Counted from the first letter of the stretch, positions 40,770 through 54,200 are shown. The stretch: 64,000 nucleotides of DNA from an uncultured Isosphaeraceae bacterium (GCA_945957605.1 CAMFLR010000015.1:62001-126000), one strand, 5' to 3'. The notes: generated by a model not told the origin, from the letters alone. Made by a program: numbers and translations.

Positions 40770-43700
40770 TTATTTTGTGACTGTTTCGTATTTCGAGGAA
40801 GGTCGCGACAATAACATCGCCTCCGCCTCGCGTTTCGCAAACTGTGTTTCTGCGATCGACGGCCAGACGTTACCCCAGTCGGCCTTTTGCACTTGCGTGC
40901 TAAGAATCGCATTCGCGCTGTTGAGAAACGCCTTGGCCGCATCCTGGTTTCCTCGTTTGCACTCAGTCATGGCGCAATAATATTTGTCGAGGGCGATGCT
41001 AAGATCGTCGGGCTTTGATTCTTCGGCCTGCCGTAGCCATTGCAAAGCGTCGGCATGTTCGCCTGCGCGGTAAGCTGCCATTCCGCGAGTAAGCTGGAGC
41101 CAGGGAAGTTGGTGTCCAGTGCCGATAATCTTAAGATTCTCATCAGCAAGTTGGTGAATGCGTTTAAGTTCAAACGCGGACGAATCGGTCATCACGGCAA
41201 GCTTGGCCGTACGTTCTCGACACGGAAAACAAGGTGATTTGCTGTACGTTTCTAGCATCGACCGGACGATCAACTGATGTCCGTCGCGATGGTTTGCCTG
41301 AAGACACACCAAGCCAATTTGGAAGGCGAACCATGAATCGACATCCTCGTCATTCCAACGATACGAAGGATGAAGTTCGAGCGCACGATGCGAGTCGGCG
41401 TGAGCCAATTTCCACTGCTGGTGACGTGCGAAATAGCGCGCCCGGTTAATGTATCCCACATGATCCGTCGCGCGGCTTTCGATCGCCGCCGTCAATCCGA
41501 TGAGTTCTGCGTCGGTGGCAACTGCTTCGCCTGCGGCCATCGGTGCAAATGGATCTTGCGGGAAGTCGAGATCGAGCATGAGCAGCCGAAAATCGGCACG
41601 ACTCCGAAGCGAATCGAGATCTCGATCGTGATCCATGTGGGCTCGATCATGCATTCCGCGTTCGATCGAACTCCGCAATGCATCAACTGCACGCTTCGCC
41701 ATCAGTTCCCGTAAAATATCTCCATCAGGAGTGTGCGGCACGTCATCTTGACTGTTAAATTTTGCATATGCACACGCAAGATTGTAAGTCTCGATGTGCG
41801 ACGGAATTGAAATGGCTTCCAGCTGGTCGCAAAGAACTTGAGAAAGCTCCAAAGCTCTATGACGCTCGTGTACAGCGCTTGAAGTGGCATCGTACGCGGT
41901 TGCATCATTGACCGCAGGCTTGCCGAGCTCCGCCGATTGGCCATTTCGCCTCCCGGCCGGATTCAAGAGCTCGTGCGCCTGTTGAAAGTCGCGAAGCGAA
42001 TCGGCAACATGATCGACCGCAAGCGACTTCAAGCCGTCCCAGATTAGCACATGGGCCCGCCTGACCGACTCGATGTCCGACGCCCCGCTACGATTCATCA
42101 CCACAACGCTTGGTGTTCTTCGGCGCTCGTCGACCGTCTGCTCGACTGTTGCCACGGGAACAATTGAAAGTTCATCCCAGGCGAGACCAACGTCTTGCAA
42201 CCCCTTGCGCAGTTCGGCAATGTCCCACAAATCGACGTCGCAATTTGTGCCGACAATCATTAATCGCTGTCCTCTATGATCGAGGCTGAGATCGCGAATC
42301 GAGCCTGTCCAGGCCGGCAACTGAAATATAGGTTCGAAAGTGTCTGCATCATGAAACACGACGTGGCGATCGGCTCCCGCACTAACCAGCAAGCTGCCGT
42401 CAGGCGTGAAGGTCAGGCGTTCCACGCTTCCATCATGTGCATCGTTGAGCCGTTGAACCGACTTGAAGTTTGCCAGGGAAAGCCCCTGAATCGATCCGTC
42501 ATTGAATCCCACTATCAGCCGGCTGCGTTTGCGATCGATTTCCAACTTTCGAACAGTGCGATTCTTGAATTCGGCGACTCGCTCGATGCGCCCTGAATCG
42601 ATGTGATAGGCGAGCACGGCATCGCCACCATGCGTCAGGAGTCGCGCGGGCGCTTCGAGAAAAAACATCGAGAAAACGCGCGATCCTGTGCGGAATTCAA
42701 AGATTTGCTCACACGTCTCCAGGTTGTAAACCGCGACGACTCCACCCGATCCTCCGCACGCAATCCGCTTATTCGTGGGGTCGAACGCAACCGACTCGAG
42801 AATCTCCGGCGGTAAAAATCGCTTGAGCGTTTGCCCGGTGAATCCATCGCGAATGACGACCTCGCGATCGCTCGGCACCTTCCAGCTCGAAGTCGCAAGC
42901 AACGCACCATCGGAGCTGAATTCCATCGCCATTACCGCGCCCGAGTTCGGTTCAAGAGGCACGTTCGAAATTGACGACGGTCCTAAATCCCAGCGCGATA
43001 CCTCCGTGTAACCCGAGGTCATGAAGCGATCGAGCGAAGGGTGCGCTGCGACTTCGCGGAGTTCGACACGATGGCCTGCGAGCCAGCGCTGCACCTTATT
43101 CCGACCAGTAATCTCATAGATGTAGACGGTTCGTTCTTCATCTGTGCTGGTCGCAAGGTACTCGCCGGTCGGCGACCAAACAACGCGCCGAACTGCGTTT
43201 ATACAGGGCAGCGTCGCCAGATTCTGGCCGGTGCGTGTATCCCAGATTTTTGCGGTATAGTCGAGGCTCGCCGTGGCAATCCAGCCACCATCGGGACTGA
43301 AGGCAACGTCGTAGACCTTTTCGCGGTGCCCACGGAGTGTTCCATATTGTTCGCGCTTAATCACATCCCAGAGAATCGTCGTGTGGTCGGCAAACGCAAC
43401 GGCCAGAATCGATCCATCGGGACTGAATGCTAATGATAAGGGCCGCTCGTGCCGGCCGAGGACAACGTTCTTCTGATCGGCGGCAATCGGGGTGAGAACG
43501 ATTTGTGCATTCTGTCCGCGCGCGAGCCAATTGCCGTCGGGACTCAGGGCGAAAATCGACTGTGGGAATCTCTGGAGCACCTTTCGGCTAGGTACGTCGT
43601 AAACCACGACGCCACCAGCGTCGCTCCAACCCACGGCTATGCGCCGGCCATCCGCGCTCATCATCAGCTTGGTCGGATGGTATTTTCCTTCGGTAATCGC

Positions 43701-45770
43701 AGCGGTCCCGTCGCGATTGCCCTGCATATCGGTAAAGACAACGCCAGCTTCCGCCGTGGCGATTACGAGCCCCTTGTTATTCGGGAGAAAACAGAATTTC
43801 TGCGCTCCCGGTCCGCTCACTTTCCATTGCTTCCAGGCCGAAACGTGCGACTTACTCGCCGTGTCCCAGAAATCGAGCCCGTTTCCGCGGCTGGCGGTCA
43901 CAAGCGCTTTGCCATCGGGATTGAAGGCAAATGATCCAAGCTCGTTCGCCATGAGGTCGACGCGAGAATCGAGATGGACATCCGGCGTACCAAGCGCTGC
44001 GGCTGCCTCGGTGCGCAACTCGCGGAGGTCGCGGCGCGGGGACGCGAGTTTGGCAAGCCGTGAGAGAATTGCCAGCGCCTCGTCGCGCCAGCCGGGCTCG
44101 TGACCAATTCGTAGCGCCTTTGCTTCACTGAGCATCGCGCGATAAGCCTCACCCACGGCCGACGTGCGCGCAGCGCGTTCTGCGGACGCCGCGCTTCGCT
44201 CGTTCGTCGCAAGTTCCGACATTCGCCCGGCAACGACCAACGACACAATCGTCGACACGACAAGCATCGCCGCCAACACCGACGCCAGCACGGCAACAGT
44301 GGGATGATGGCGAGCCCACCGCGCGTAACGCTCGGCGGGAGATGGACGCCGCGCCAGAATAGTTTCGTCGTTGAGAAACCGGCGCAAATCCTCGGCCATC
44401 GCGTCCGCAGTCTGATAGCGCCGCCCGGGCTCCTTGTCGATCGCCTTGAGAATGATTGTTTCAAGATCGCGCGGAATGCGTTCATCAAGCGCCCGCGGAC
44501 GCGGCGGCTCCTCACCCTTGATACGTTCGATCAGCCCCAGCCGATCGGACGAATCGAATGCCGGCTGAAGCGTCAGCAGTTCGTAAAGTGTAAGCCCGAG
44601 CGCGTAAATGTCGGCGCTGGCGTCGCCTTCGCCGCGAAATCGCTCGGGCGCCATGTAGCGCAGCGTTCCCACAACGTCGCCCGTCGCGGTCAGTCCCTCA
44701 TCGGTCGATTTAGCGAGGCCGAAGTCGGCGATCCATATCACGCCCGTTGTGTCGAGCAGAAGATTTGAGGGTTTGATGTCGCGGTGGAGAATCCCGCGCA
44801 CGTGTGCATGCGCAAGCCCTTGTGCGATCTGACGGCCAATTTGCGCCACGCTCGAATAAAACGGCCGGCGCCGGCCCGACGAACCAATCACCGAATTACC
44901 TGTGCTGCCGTTGATGAGGGCGGAAGTGGAGGTCGTCGCGGTCTGTAGGGAATACTCCAGACCTGACAGCGGCAGGTGCGCGTCGACGACTGTCTTGGCA
45001 ACCGAATTCACTCCGAATTGCTCGGTAACAGTTCGAGCGTGGTGACTGGAATGGTCGTCGGCTACTGCTCCCAGCTGGCCGATATGGAACTGGCCGGTTC
45101 GAACCGATCGCGCGAGCTGTTCGACGCGAATTCCAACGGGTGAATTGGGTGGTGCGTTGGCAGTCCGTGTCACGCCGAGCGGCACCGTAACGCCATCGCC
45201 CGTAGGCACGACAGTTTGAGATGGCCGGCCGTCTTTCCCTTTCAGCCGTCTGAGCTCATCGATGACCTGATCGAGCCCCTGCCCCTGGATGAGCTGCATC
45301 GCAAAATACGCGACATCGCCGCTGTGGCCGACTTCAAAGATCGGCACGATGTTGGCGTGGTGCAGTCGAGCCGCCGCCTTCGCCTCGCGCCGGAAACGCT
45401 CGACGGCCTTGCGATCCTGCGTGATATGGCTGGGAAGGACTTTGAGTGCGACACGCCTGCCCAGTGAGATTTGCTCCGCCTCGTAGACGACGCCCATGCC
45501 GCCGCGGCCAATTTCGCGAATCAGCCGGTAATCGCGGAGTTGCGTGGAACCGGTGGGAATCGTGGGAGATGCGGCCGAAGGGTCGCGTTCAAGCGAGAGA
45601 TCCTGCTCGATCATCACGAGCGCGGGGAGCAGCTCGCGAATCTGTTCGGCAAGTTCGGGGTGAAGTGTCGCGAGGTCGTTGATGCTGGGTCGTTCGCCGG
45701 CGCGGTAGCGGGCAAGAAACTCTTCGGCTACCTGCTCGAACGGATCGCGATCAAGGCTGGGCTCGTTCAT
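40770..45770 (-). CDS. Ser/Thr protein kinase with WD40 repeats and TPR C-terminus
   Basis: A 1,666-residue protein. The N-terminal region (1-80) matches the short domain common before planctomycete kinases ([20 protein letters not shown]). The kinase domain (about 81-480) shows [12 protein letters not shown], the catalytic Lys in [28 protein letters not shown] and APERFRG. It is interrupted between helices D and E by an insert of about 140 residues (Ser/Thr/Gly-rich). A membrane helix follows ([20 protein letters not shown]), then about ten WD40-like beta-propeller blades (about 590-1240) and TPR-like helices to the C-terminus. The kinase is cytosolic and the propeller extracytosolic if the single helix is the only one. 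The start overlaps the ECF sigma stop by 4 bases (ATGA), linking kinase and sigma factor. Confidence 0.95.
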   Translation of the reverse strand: MNEPSLDRDPFEQVAEEFLARYRAGERPSINDLATLHPELAEQIRELLPALVMIEQDLSLERDPSAASPTIPTGSTQLRDYRLIREIGRGGMGVVYEAEQISLGRRVALKVLPSHITQDRKAVERFRREAKAAARLHHANIVPIFEVGHSGDVAYFAMQLIQGQGLDQVIDELRRLKGKDGRPSQTVVPTGDGVTVPLGVTRTANAPPNSPVGIRVEQLARSVRTGQFHIGQLGAVADDHSSHHARTVTEQFGVNSVAKTVVDAHLPLSGLEYSLQTATTSTSALINGSTGNSVIGSSGRRRPFYSSVAQIGRQIAQGLAHAHVRGILHRDIKPSNLLLDTTGVIWIADFGLAKSTDEGLTATGDVVGTLRYMAPERFRGEGDASADIYALGLTLYELLTLQPAFDSSDRLGLIERIKGEEPPRPRALDERIPRDLETIILKAIDKEPGRRYQTADAMAEDLRRFLNDETILARRPSPAERYARWARHHPTVAVLASVLAAMLVVSTIVSLVVAGRMSELATNERSAASAERAARTSAVGEAYRAMLSEAKALRIGHEPGWRDEALAILSRLAKLASPRRDLRELRTEAAAALGTPDVHLDSRVDLMANELGSFAFNPDGKALVTASRGNGLDFWDTASKSHVSAWKQWKVSGPGAQKFCFLPNNKGLVIATAEAGVVFTDMQGNRDGTAAITEGKYHPTKLMMSADGRRIAVGWSDAGGVVVYDVPSRKVLQRFPQSIFALSPDGNWLARGQNAQIVLTPIAADQKNVVLGRHERPLSLAFSPDGSILAVAFADHTTILWDVIKREQYGTLRGHREKVYDVAFSPDGGWIATASLDYTAKIWDTRTGQNLATLPCINAVRRVVWSPTGEYLATSTDEERTVYIYEITGRNKVQRWLAGHRVELREVAAHPSLDRFMTSGYTEVSRWDLGPSSISNVPLEPNSGAVMAMEFSSDGALLATSSWKVPSDREVVIRDGFTGQTLKRFLPPEILESVAFDPTNKRIACGGSGGVVAVYNLETCEQIFEFRTGSRVFSMFFLEAPARLLTHGGDAVLAYHIDSGRIERVAEFKNRTVRKLEIDRKRSRLIVGFNDGSIQGLSLANFKSVQRLNDAHDGSVERLTFTPDGSLLVSAGADRHVVFHDADTFEPIFQLPAWTGSIRDLSLDHRGQRLMIVGTNCDVDLWDIAELRKGLQDVGLAWDELSIVPVATVEQTVDERRRTPSVVVMNRSGASDIESVRRAHVLIWDGLKSLAVDHVADSLRDFQQAHELLNPAGRRNGQSAELGKPAVNDATAYDATSSAVHERHRALELSQVLCDQLEAISIPSHIETYNLACAYAKFNSQDDVPHTPDGDILRELMAKRAVDALRSSIERGMHDRAHMDHDRDLDSLRSRADFRLLMLDLDFPQDPFAPMAAGEAVATDAELIGLTAAIESRATDHVGYINRARYFARHQQWKLAHADSHRALELHPSYRWNDEDVDSWFAFQIGLVCLQANHRDGHQLIVRSMLETYSKSPCFPCRERTAKLAVMTDSSAFELKRIHQLADENLKIIGTGHQLPWLQLTRGMAAYRAGEHADALQWLRQAEESKPDDLSIALDKYYCAMTECKRGNQDAAKAFLNSANAILSTQVQKADWGNVWPSIAETQFAKREAEAMLLSRPSSKYETVTK

Positions 45771-46423
45771 GGCCCCTCCTCGGCATTCGCTCCGGGAAGA
45801 TCGGCGAGAATCTCCTTCAGTTTCGTCAATGCACGTGTGTAGCGTTTGCTTGCGGCCGATTTATCGAGCCCAAGCGCGGCGGCGGCGTCGCCATTGCTCA
45901 TCTGCTCGTAGTGTCGCAGAACGAGCACTTCGCGGTCGAGCGGCTCCATCCGGTTGAGCGCTTCCTGGAGTCGCAACTTTCTTTCGGCGCGAACCGCGGC
46001 CTGGCTTGGACTTGTGAGATTTCCCAGCAGCCTCGCTGCGATCGCCCCTGTGCTGGCGCCTGGCATGGCGCTGCGATAGATCGACACCTCCCGGCCCACG
46101 TCGCGCCCGGTTGTCCCCAGGTGCCGCCGGTGCTGTTCCTGAACTCTCTGTCCGACAAGAAAGCGGAGCCAGATGTAAAACGGAACGGTGGGCTCGCGGA
46201 CAAACTCCTCGAGCCGGCGCATGGCGTCGAGATAGCCCTCCTGGATCACGTCAGACGCATCAACGCGTCCACGCAAGCGGGCATCTAGTCGTAGCTCGAC
46301 CATCCGACGCAGCCGGGAACGATATCGCTCGAGGAGCTCGGCGATAGCGATGCGGTCGCCGGAGGTCGCGCGCGCGACCAGATCAGGAACCTGGCCTGGG
46401 GGGGGCGACATATCGCGCATCAT
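45767..46423 (-). CDS. ECF-type sigma factor coupled to the Ser/Thr kinase
   Basis: A 218-residue sigma factor of the planctomycete type linked to Ser/Thr kinases. Region 2 contains VDASDVIQEGYLDAMRRL (core binding and -10 recognition). Region 4 contains LNRMEPLDREVLVLRHYEQMSNGDAAAALGLD (HTH for -35), ending in KRYTRALTKLKEIL. No anti-sigma gene follows. Instead the stop codon overlaps the kinase start (ATGA), so the kinase may replace the anti-sigma factor in control. ATG 46423 is chosen, since homologues start near here and AAGG lies upstream. The frame runs on to ATG 46483 with an extra 20 residues. Confidence 0.92.
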   Translation of the reverse strand: MMRDMSPPPGQVPDLVARATSGDRIAIAELLERYRSRLRRMVELRLDARLRGRVDASDVIQEGYLDAMRRLEEFVREPTVPFYIWLRFLVGQRVQEQHRRHLGTTGRDVGREVSIYRSAMPGASTGAIAARLLGNLTSPSQAAVRAERKLRLQEALNRMEPLDREVLVLRHYEQMSNGDAAAALGLDKSAASKRYTRALTKLKEILADLPGANAEEGP

Positions 46424-47033
46424 ATTAGCCTTACTGCGGGCCGGCGCTGTTTGTGGACAGCATCCCGCGATTTTTTCCAACATGCTGCCGCGAGCACGCG
46501 CAATTCACCGCGCAGCGTCCATCATGCGCGAAAGATCGCCGATTTCAACACACTTACGCTTACCAAGATGATGAACGCAGGCAACATCGGCAGCGTTGGC
46601 TAAATTTCTGTCACGGCGACGATCTCTAACTTTAGTTCAACGCGGGTGTTACGCCAAATGGCGTATGATATTTTCGCGGTTCCCACCTCATGTGCCGCGA
46701 TCTGTCAGTCCACAATCGGCCGCAGCTCGCAGTACCAAGCCCTAGTCTGCGTCACAAACGACTCGAGCAGACCGCTCTGTCGATTCGGCTCACAATCCTC
46801 TCTCAGCGCCGGTGCTGTGACGCAACTGATGCGGCACGTCCGCATGTCTCTTTGTCGATGAACGGCAAGATCTCGCTCTGCTTCGCGAAATCTTCACCCG
46901 CAACGTACTTCGCCTGTCTCTGGTCTGGCCCCGATCAGGGTCCGCCTGCTGAGAGCCGGGACGAGGCCGACAACAGAACGCATCTGTTCGGCGCGAGCAA
47001 ATCAACGAGTCACGGCCCCCCGGATTGCGCACG
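46424..47033. other. Divergent intergenic region between sigma factor and TIGR03032-like gene
   Basis: About 600 bases with no credible gene; the open frames here are short and non-protein-like. It should hold the promoters of the minus-strand sigma/kinase operon and the plus-strand TIGR03032-like gene. The only structure I can name is the palindrome at 46650-46665. Confidence 0.5.
46650..46665. promoter_or_regulatory. 16-bp palindrome, putative operator
   Basis: TACGCCAAATGGCGTA has perfect 7-base arms around AA. It shares GCCAA/TTGGC-type arms and the following GGCGTAT with the palindrome at 32119-32130. The AT-rich run GATATTTT follows. It sits in the shared promoter region of the sigma factor and TIGR03032-like genes. 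Confidence 0.45.
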
Positions 47034-48182
47034 ATGGACCTCCCGCAGACGAATATCGAAGATGGCATTGGGGCGTCGACAGTCCCGCTGCCTGCGCAAC
47101 TGGAGTCCCCTGCGACGCTGCAGGCCGTGCATTCCGCCGATTTCCCCGCCATCCTCCAACAACTCAACGCCTCTCTGCTCGTCACAACCTACCAGGCCGG
47201 CAAACTTGTCATGATTCGTGAGGAGGGGAGTCACCTCAACACCCACCTCCGTGACTTCAAAACTCCCATGGGCATGGCGCTCGACGGCAATCGCCTGGCG
47301 ATCGGCACGCACATGCAAGTTTGGCAATATGTCGACGTTCCCAGCGTCGCCGCAAAAATCGAACCGCTCGGTCGTCACGACGCCTGCTTCCTGCCACGCT
47401 CGAGTCACGTCACCGGGAACATTCAGATCCACGAAATGGCCTGGGGAACCGGAGGCGAGCTCTGGGTTGTCAACACGCGGTTTTCCTGCCTCTGCACGAT
47501 CGACAGCGCGTCGAGCTTCACACCGCGCTGGCGGCCACCCTTTATCTCAGCGCTCGAGCCGAGTGATCGATGTCATCTCAACGGCCTGGCGATGGTCGAC
47601 GGCCGCCCGCGTTATGTCACGGCGCTGGGTGAGACCGATGAGCCAGGGGGTTGGCGAGCCAAAAAGGCGCGAGGGGGCGTGTTGATTCACGTCGGCACCG
47701 GCGATGTCATTACGCGCGGGCTGTCGATGCCGCATTCACCACGATGGTACGGCGGGCGCCTCTGGCTCTGCGAATCGGGCTCGGGAACGTTTGGCTTCGT
47801 CGATGTTGCATCGGGACGTTACGAACCAATCGCCGAGGTCCCCGGATTCACGCGTGGGCTCGACTTCGCGGGAAATCTCGCGTTCGTCGGACTATCGCAG
47901 GTGCGCGAATCGGCTGTATTCAGCGGTATTCCCATCACCGAACGATTCAAGGAAGAAGAGCGAACGTGCGGAGTTTGCGTCATCGACCTGATGACAGGAA
48001 ACATCATTGCACTGTTGCGCTTTGATACGACGGTTCAGGAAGTTTTCGCCGTAACGGTCGTTCCCGGCCGCCGCTATCCCGATTTGATCAACGACGATGA
48101 TTCGCTGCTGGAAAACTCGTTCGTCGTGCCCGATGAGGCGCTGGCGGATGTTCCCGCGTCGATACGCGGCAGCAGTCGTTGA
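47034..48182 (+). CDS. TIGR03032 family (DUF4915-like) protein
   Basis: A 382-residue protein matching the conserved hypothetical family TIGR03032. It begins near LLVTTYQAGKLVMIREEG, followed by FKTPMGMALDGNRLAIGT, IHEMAWGTGGELWVVNTRFSCL, HLNGLAMVDGRPRYVTALGE and LSMPHSPRWYGGRLWLCESG. The repeated beta segments suggest a propeller. No signal peptide is evident, and no enzymatic function is established to my knowledge. Similar proteins are seen beside TPR-containing or giant surface proteins, as here, where the giant gene starts 75 bases downstream. ATG 47034 is preferred. TTG 47025 would add three residues, and neither has a strong ribosome-binding site. Confidence 0.87.
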   Translation: MDLPQTNIEDGIGASTVPLPAQLESPATLQAVHSADFPAILQQLNASLLVTTYQAGKLVMIREEGSHLNTHLRDFKTPMGMALDGNRLAIGTHMQVWQYVDVPSVAAKIEPLGRHDACFLPRSSHVTGNIQIHEMAWGTGGELWVVNTRFSCLCTIDSASSFTPRWRPPFISALEPSDRCHLNGLAMVDGRPRYVTALGETDEPGGWRAKKARGGVLIHVGTGDVITRGLSMPHSPRWYGGRLWLCESGSGTFGFVDVASGRYEPIAEVPGFTRGLDFAGNLAFVGLSQVRESAVFSGIPITERFKEEERTCGVCVIDLMTGNIIALLRFDTTVQEVFAVTVVPGRRYPDLINDDDSLLENSFVVPDEALADVPASIRGSSR

Positions 48183-48257
48183 TTTCTGTGCCAATTCCCC
48201 TGTGATTTGCACCCGACTCGAACAGTCTTCATCGCCGCACACCCATCGAGATTCACC

Positions 48258-51200
48258 ATGAATATGCGTCCCTCGAAGCGCAAGCAAAACGCCGCCCGTT
48301 CGTCGATGAAAGCGTGGCAGCGGCGCCTCCTGGAAATCGAGCGGCTCGAAGACCGCACGGTGCTCTCGACGTTTACCGTCACCAATACCCAGGATAGCGC
48401 GACGGGTAGCTTGCGCTGGGCGGTGGCGCAAGCGAATACGAATCCCGGTGCCGACTCAATCGTGTTCGATCGCTCGGTTTTCGGTAGTCCACAAACGATC
48501 GCACTTACATCTGGCGCCATCACATTCACTGACACAGCCACGACGACAGTGACCGGTCCCGGGGCGGGTTTGGTCACGGTCACCGCGAATCAACTGTCGA
48601 ACGATTTCGTCGTGAACGCGGCGGCGTCGGCCAATCTCGACACGCTGACGATCACCGGCGGACGAGCCACGACCGGCGGCGGTGTTTATAGCCAGGGTAC
48701 ACTCGTCATCTCGAACAGCCTCATCACCGGCAACACGGCGACGACCGGCAAAGGCGGCGGTGTCGACAACTCGTCCGGCGTGCTCACAATCTCGAACAGC
48801 GTTCTCAGCAACAATTCCGCGTACCTGAACGGCGGCGGCGTCGATAGCCTTGGCGATATCACACTTACGAACTGCACGATCACCGGGAATTCCCAAACGG
48901 GAAGCGGCGGAAGTGGCGGTGGCGTCGGGCAGTACGACGGCAACGTAACGATCTCCGGTTGCACGATCAGCGGAAATACCGCGACGTCTCAAGGTGGCTT
49001 GGAACTCGACACGGCTGGCCAAAGCGCGACGATTTCCAACACGACAATTAGTAACAATACAAGCACTGGCTCAATCGGCGGTATCGGTCTTTACTACGGC
49101 TTGTACACGCTGACGCAATGCACGATTACAGGCAACACGGCGGCCGGATCGACCGGTGGAGTGTATTTCCGCAGCAATTACAACTCAACGATTACCGACT
49201 GCACGATCATCGGCAACTCCGCATCTAGCGCTGGCGGGCTTTACTCTCAGATGGGAAGCCCCAAGCCCAAGAATTCGATCATCGCGGGAAATACCGCCGC
49301 AACCAGCCCGGACGTCCAGGGCCCGGTCACGTCGCTGGGAACAAACCTGATCGGCAAGACCGACGGCAGCAGCGGCTGGATTGGATCCGACCTGCAGGGC
49401 ACCGTCGCCGCGCCTTTGAACGCGTTGTTGTCGCCACTGGGTAACTTTGGTGGAACGACTCAAACAATGCTGCCGCAATCGGGCAGCCCTGCAATTGGTG
49501 CCGGCGACAACACTGGCGGTCCAGCGACCGACCAGCGCGGATTCACTCGCTCGACGGGTACGGGCGGGAACATCGGTGCCACGGAAGGCACGGCGCTCGT
49601 TGTTACGACGACGGCCGATAGTGGCGCTGGCTCGCTGCGCACCGCCGTCGCATCGGCCAACGCGGCTGCAACCGCCGACGCGATCATCTTTGATCCCACA
49701 CAGTTTGGCACGCCGCGGGTAATTACGCTGACGACCGGACAATTAACGCTGAGCGATGCGAAGACGACCACCATCACGGGCCCAGGCGCAAGCCTGCTGA
49801 CGATTAGCGGCAATAACACCAGCCGTATTTTCAACGTTCCCGCCGGCGCATCGGCCGCGATGTCGGGGCTCACTTTGACAGGCGGCAAGGTCGCGGCTGG
49901 GAACGGTGGTGCAATTTTCTCACAAGGCTTGCTGGCGCTGACGAATTGCACGGTGACCGGTAATTCAGCTCTCACCGGTTTGGGAGGCGGCATTTATAAC
50001 TTTGGCGGCCGGCTCAACGGAGGCGGACTCACGCTTACCGGCTGTACGATCAGCAGCAATTCGGCCAATAGCGGTGGCGGCGTCGGGACCACGGGTTACC
50101 CGACGACGACGATGATAAACAGCATCGTCACCGGCAACACCTCAACATTTCAAGGTGGTGGATTCTACGGCGGCGGAAACACACGTAATACGCTGACCAA
50201 CACAATTTTCAGCAACAACCGCGCGGGCGACGGAGGCGGCGGTATATTCCTCATCGCCAATGCCGTTGTTACGAATTGCACGGTGACTGGGAACTTCGCT
50301 CAGATCGGTGCGGGTGTCTACTTGCTGTCCGTAACCAACGGCAAGATCGTAGGCAGCAATATCAGCGGCAACACCGTCACCGTTGGCGCGAGCGGCGGCG
50401 GTATTGCGATTCAATTCGGCTCGATCACGGTTGCCAACACCACGATTTCAGGCAACTCTGCGTTCGGCGGCGGTGGAGTGGTCACGATCAGTGCTCCCTC
50501 CACCCTCACGCTGACAAACAGCACGATCGCGGGCAACTCGGCCACCGGCGGTACTGGCGGCGGAATCTTGAACGCCGGCACGGTCACACTCAACAACACG
50601 ATCGTCGCCACGAATACGAGCAATGCGGGCGCCAGCGACATTAGCGGCACGGTGTCCGGTTCTAATAACCTGATCGGCACCGGCGGCGCGGGCGGGCTGG
50701 TAAATCTCGTCGGCGGCAACCTCGTCGGTGTGGCGAATCCTGGCCTGATGCCGCTTGGAAACTACGGCGGTCCAGTCCAGACGATGGCGCTGCTTCCCAC
50801 AAGCCCAGCCATCAACGCCGGCAACGACACGCTGGCGATCGATCCCATAACGAGCCAGATACTCGGTGGCGACGCTCGCGGCGCAAGCCGCTTCAACAGT
50901 GGGCCGGTCGATATCGGCGCGTTCGAGATCCAGGTCTACCTGGTGACGACGACGTCTGACGTGATGACTGACGGCCAGACAACGCTGCGTCAGGCGATCA
51001 TCGGCGCGAGCCTCTTTTCCGACAGTGTGGTGCGGTTTGCGATTTCCGGAGCTGGACCGTTCGTCATCACGCCCAGTTCTGCGCTTCCCTCGATTGGTTC
51101 GAGCGTCTTGCTCGATGGTACTTCCCAGCTGGGATACGCCGGTACGCCCTTGATTCAACTTGCCGGAAGCGCGGGAGCCGGCGACGGAATCACACTGGGC

Positions 51201-54200
51201 ACAGGATCGGATGGCTCGACGGTACAGGGATTCGATATCGGCGGCTTCACTGCGGGTGCGGGGATTCGCATCCTCTCTAACAGGAATCTTATTCGCGGCA
51301 ATTATCTCGGCACCAACGTGACGGGAACTGCCGCGAATGGCGACAAGTACGGCATCGCGATTCAAGGCAGCCAGAACACGATCGGCGGACTGACAGCCTT
51401 GAGCCGAAACGTCATCTCAGGCAATCTCCAGGGCGGCATTGCGATCGCGACCGGTTCGAGCAACGTCGTTCAAGGAAACTTCATCGGCTTGAACGCGGCT
51501 GGCAATGCCGCCATCGGCAATACGCAGTTCGGCATTCAGATCGCGAACGCAGCGAACACGACCATCGGCGGAACTGCGAGCGGGTCGGGCAATCGAATCG
51601 CCGCGACGCAAGTTCTGGGATCCAACCCAGGCTCCGGTTGGGGCATTGATGTTGCTGGTGTCGGCTCGTCGGGATCTGTGATTCAAGGCAACACGATTGG
51701 TGGCTCTGGCACTTTCGGCAACGCGAGCGCGGGGATTTTCGACGATCTCGCGCCGATCACGATCGGCGGAACAATCGCTGGCCAGGGGAACGCGATCGCC
51801 TTCAACGGCGGCGCAGGCATTTCGCTGACCTCAGTCGGCGCGGCGAACAGCCGGGTTCGACAGAACTCGATCAACGCCAACACGGGTGGTGGCGTAATTG
51901 TTGGTGCTCCCACTGCGGCTTACCAACCGCCCGTTATTTCCACGGCGTCAATCGTCGGCAATACACTCAAGGTGCAAGGCGTCGCCTACCCTGGTGCATT
52001 GCTCGAGTTTTACATCGCATCGTCGGGCCAGGGTTCTGTCTTCCTCGGCTCTGCCGCCGAAGGATCTCTTGCCGACAACAATGCAACCTCGGGCACATTC
52101 AACTTCGCGCTGACCATCCCCAACGGCGTGAGCGTGACGGCCGGAAATCCGATCACGGCGATCACTGTGGCAACACCCATCTCGGGTTCGAATCCGCCCC
52201 TCAAGGATACGGTTTCGCCATTCGCGACAGCAGTCGTCTCCGACTCTGGCCCAGCGTTCGGCGGACCGGTTGTGAACGCCGGCGGCGGCGGAACGATTGT
52301 CGCAGGTTCGACGTTCACTTCGCAGGGATCGTTCACCGACACCACCTCGCAAAGCTGGACCGCGACAGTAAACTACGGCGACGGCTCGGCCACGCAATCG
52401 CTGCGCATCAATCCTGTTTCACTGACAGGCTTGAACGCCGATCAGTACAGCCAGGTCGCCTCGGCATCGTTCAACCTCTCGCACCAGTTCGCCAAAGCCG
52501 GCAACTACACAGTCGTAGTAAGTGTGACGAACGACGCCGGCCTGACCGGTACTTCGAGCTTCGTCGTTCAGGTCGCAGCCGCCGCGCCGGTCGTGAACAA
52601 CACCGACATCCACATCGCGCCGACAGCGAATCCCACGAATACGTCATCGCCGACGATCATCAACGAAAATCAGTCGGTCATCCTCACCGGTAAGTTCACC
52701 GACGCAAATCCAGGCGCGACGCACTCGGTCAACATCATCTGGGGCGATGGCTCCACGTCGCTGGCTACCGTCAACGAGGCGTCCAGCACGTTTACAGCGA
52801 CCCACACCTATCTCTCCCCTGGAACAATCAACAGCAGCTCGGGCATTTACACCGTGCAGGTTGCTGTGAACAGCAGCGTGGGCACAACGAGTTCGACGAC
52901 CTATGGTCTGTTCTACATCCAGGTCAACGACGTCGCGCCGAGCAACCTGACGGTTACGCCCGACGCCTCGACGATCGCCGAAGGCGGCATCATCCATCTC
53001 AGCGGTTCGTTCCAGGCAACCGGCCCGATCGACACACACGTCGTCACGATCGACTGGGGCGACCAATCTACCGTCACCACCTTCGACCTCGCTGGCGGCG
53101 TGCTCAGCTTCTCGGGCATCGCGCATCAGTACCGCAGCTACGCCCCAGGCGCAGCGGGCACGCCGTACGCAATTCAGGTCTCGGTCAACGACCTGTATCA
53201 GCCGCTCTCGCCTGCGAAGGCCACCACGTCGGTCATCGTCAACGCGACTGCACCGTCGAACATCGTGCTGACGCCCTCGGCCGGCACGATCAACCAGGGA
53301 CAATCGATTGCACTTGCCGGTTCGTTCGCGGCGCCAGGTACGCTCGATCACCACGTGGTATCGATCAACTGGGGCGACGGCTCGAAGCTCACCACCGTCT
53401 CTCTTGCTCCAGGCGTGACCACATTCTCTGGAATCACGCATAACTACGCCACCAACTCTTTACTCGTTGCCGGCGGCGGCTACACGATTACCGCGACGAT
53501 CACAGATCCCGCGCGGCCTGCGGCAGTCGGAACCGCGACGACGAGCGTGATCGTCCGCGACATCGCGCCTACTGTGTCGAACCTTGCACTCGCCTACGCC
53601 ACCGGCGGCGCAGTTCCGGTGCTGCCCCAAACTGGTGGCGGATCGGCCCTGCAAGTGAATGCGGGATCGAGCGTCACCTTGACGGGCAGCTTCACGACGC
53701 CCAACCCGAAGGATAAGTACTCACTCCTCGTCTCGTGGGGCGACGGCACCTCATCGACCGTACCCACTAGCTATCTCTCGAGTCATACCTTCACCGCAAC
53801 GCACCTCTATTCCGACCGCGCACTCGGCGTCACGCTCAACAACATTCATGTCAGTATTACTGACCTGGAAAATACGTCGGGCTCAAGTAATCTCACGCTT
53901 GCGGTTGCTCACGTGAACCCAGTCGCGCACGTCGGTTCCGGCGGCATCAATTCGGGCAACCAGGTGCTAACCGCCGCAGTCGCCGCGGGCAACACCTCGC
54001 CAATCGCTTCGTACTCGTGGAACGTCACCGCGCTCAATGGCTCCTATTCGCTCACGACCAGTTCCCCCACAGTCGCGCTGCCGACGAATACCAATACCGA
54101 CTACCTCGTCCAATCGAGCGTGACCGATACCCTCGGCGCGACATCGCAGACTTTCACCGCGGTCGTGCACGTTCTCGATAACACTTCGTCGAACTTTGTG

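Noticed and set aside
46646-46861. Short plus-strand frame in the sigma/TIGR03032 intergenic region
   Set aside because: No ribosome-binding site, no recognisable pattern, and it overlaps the palindrome.
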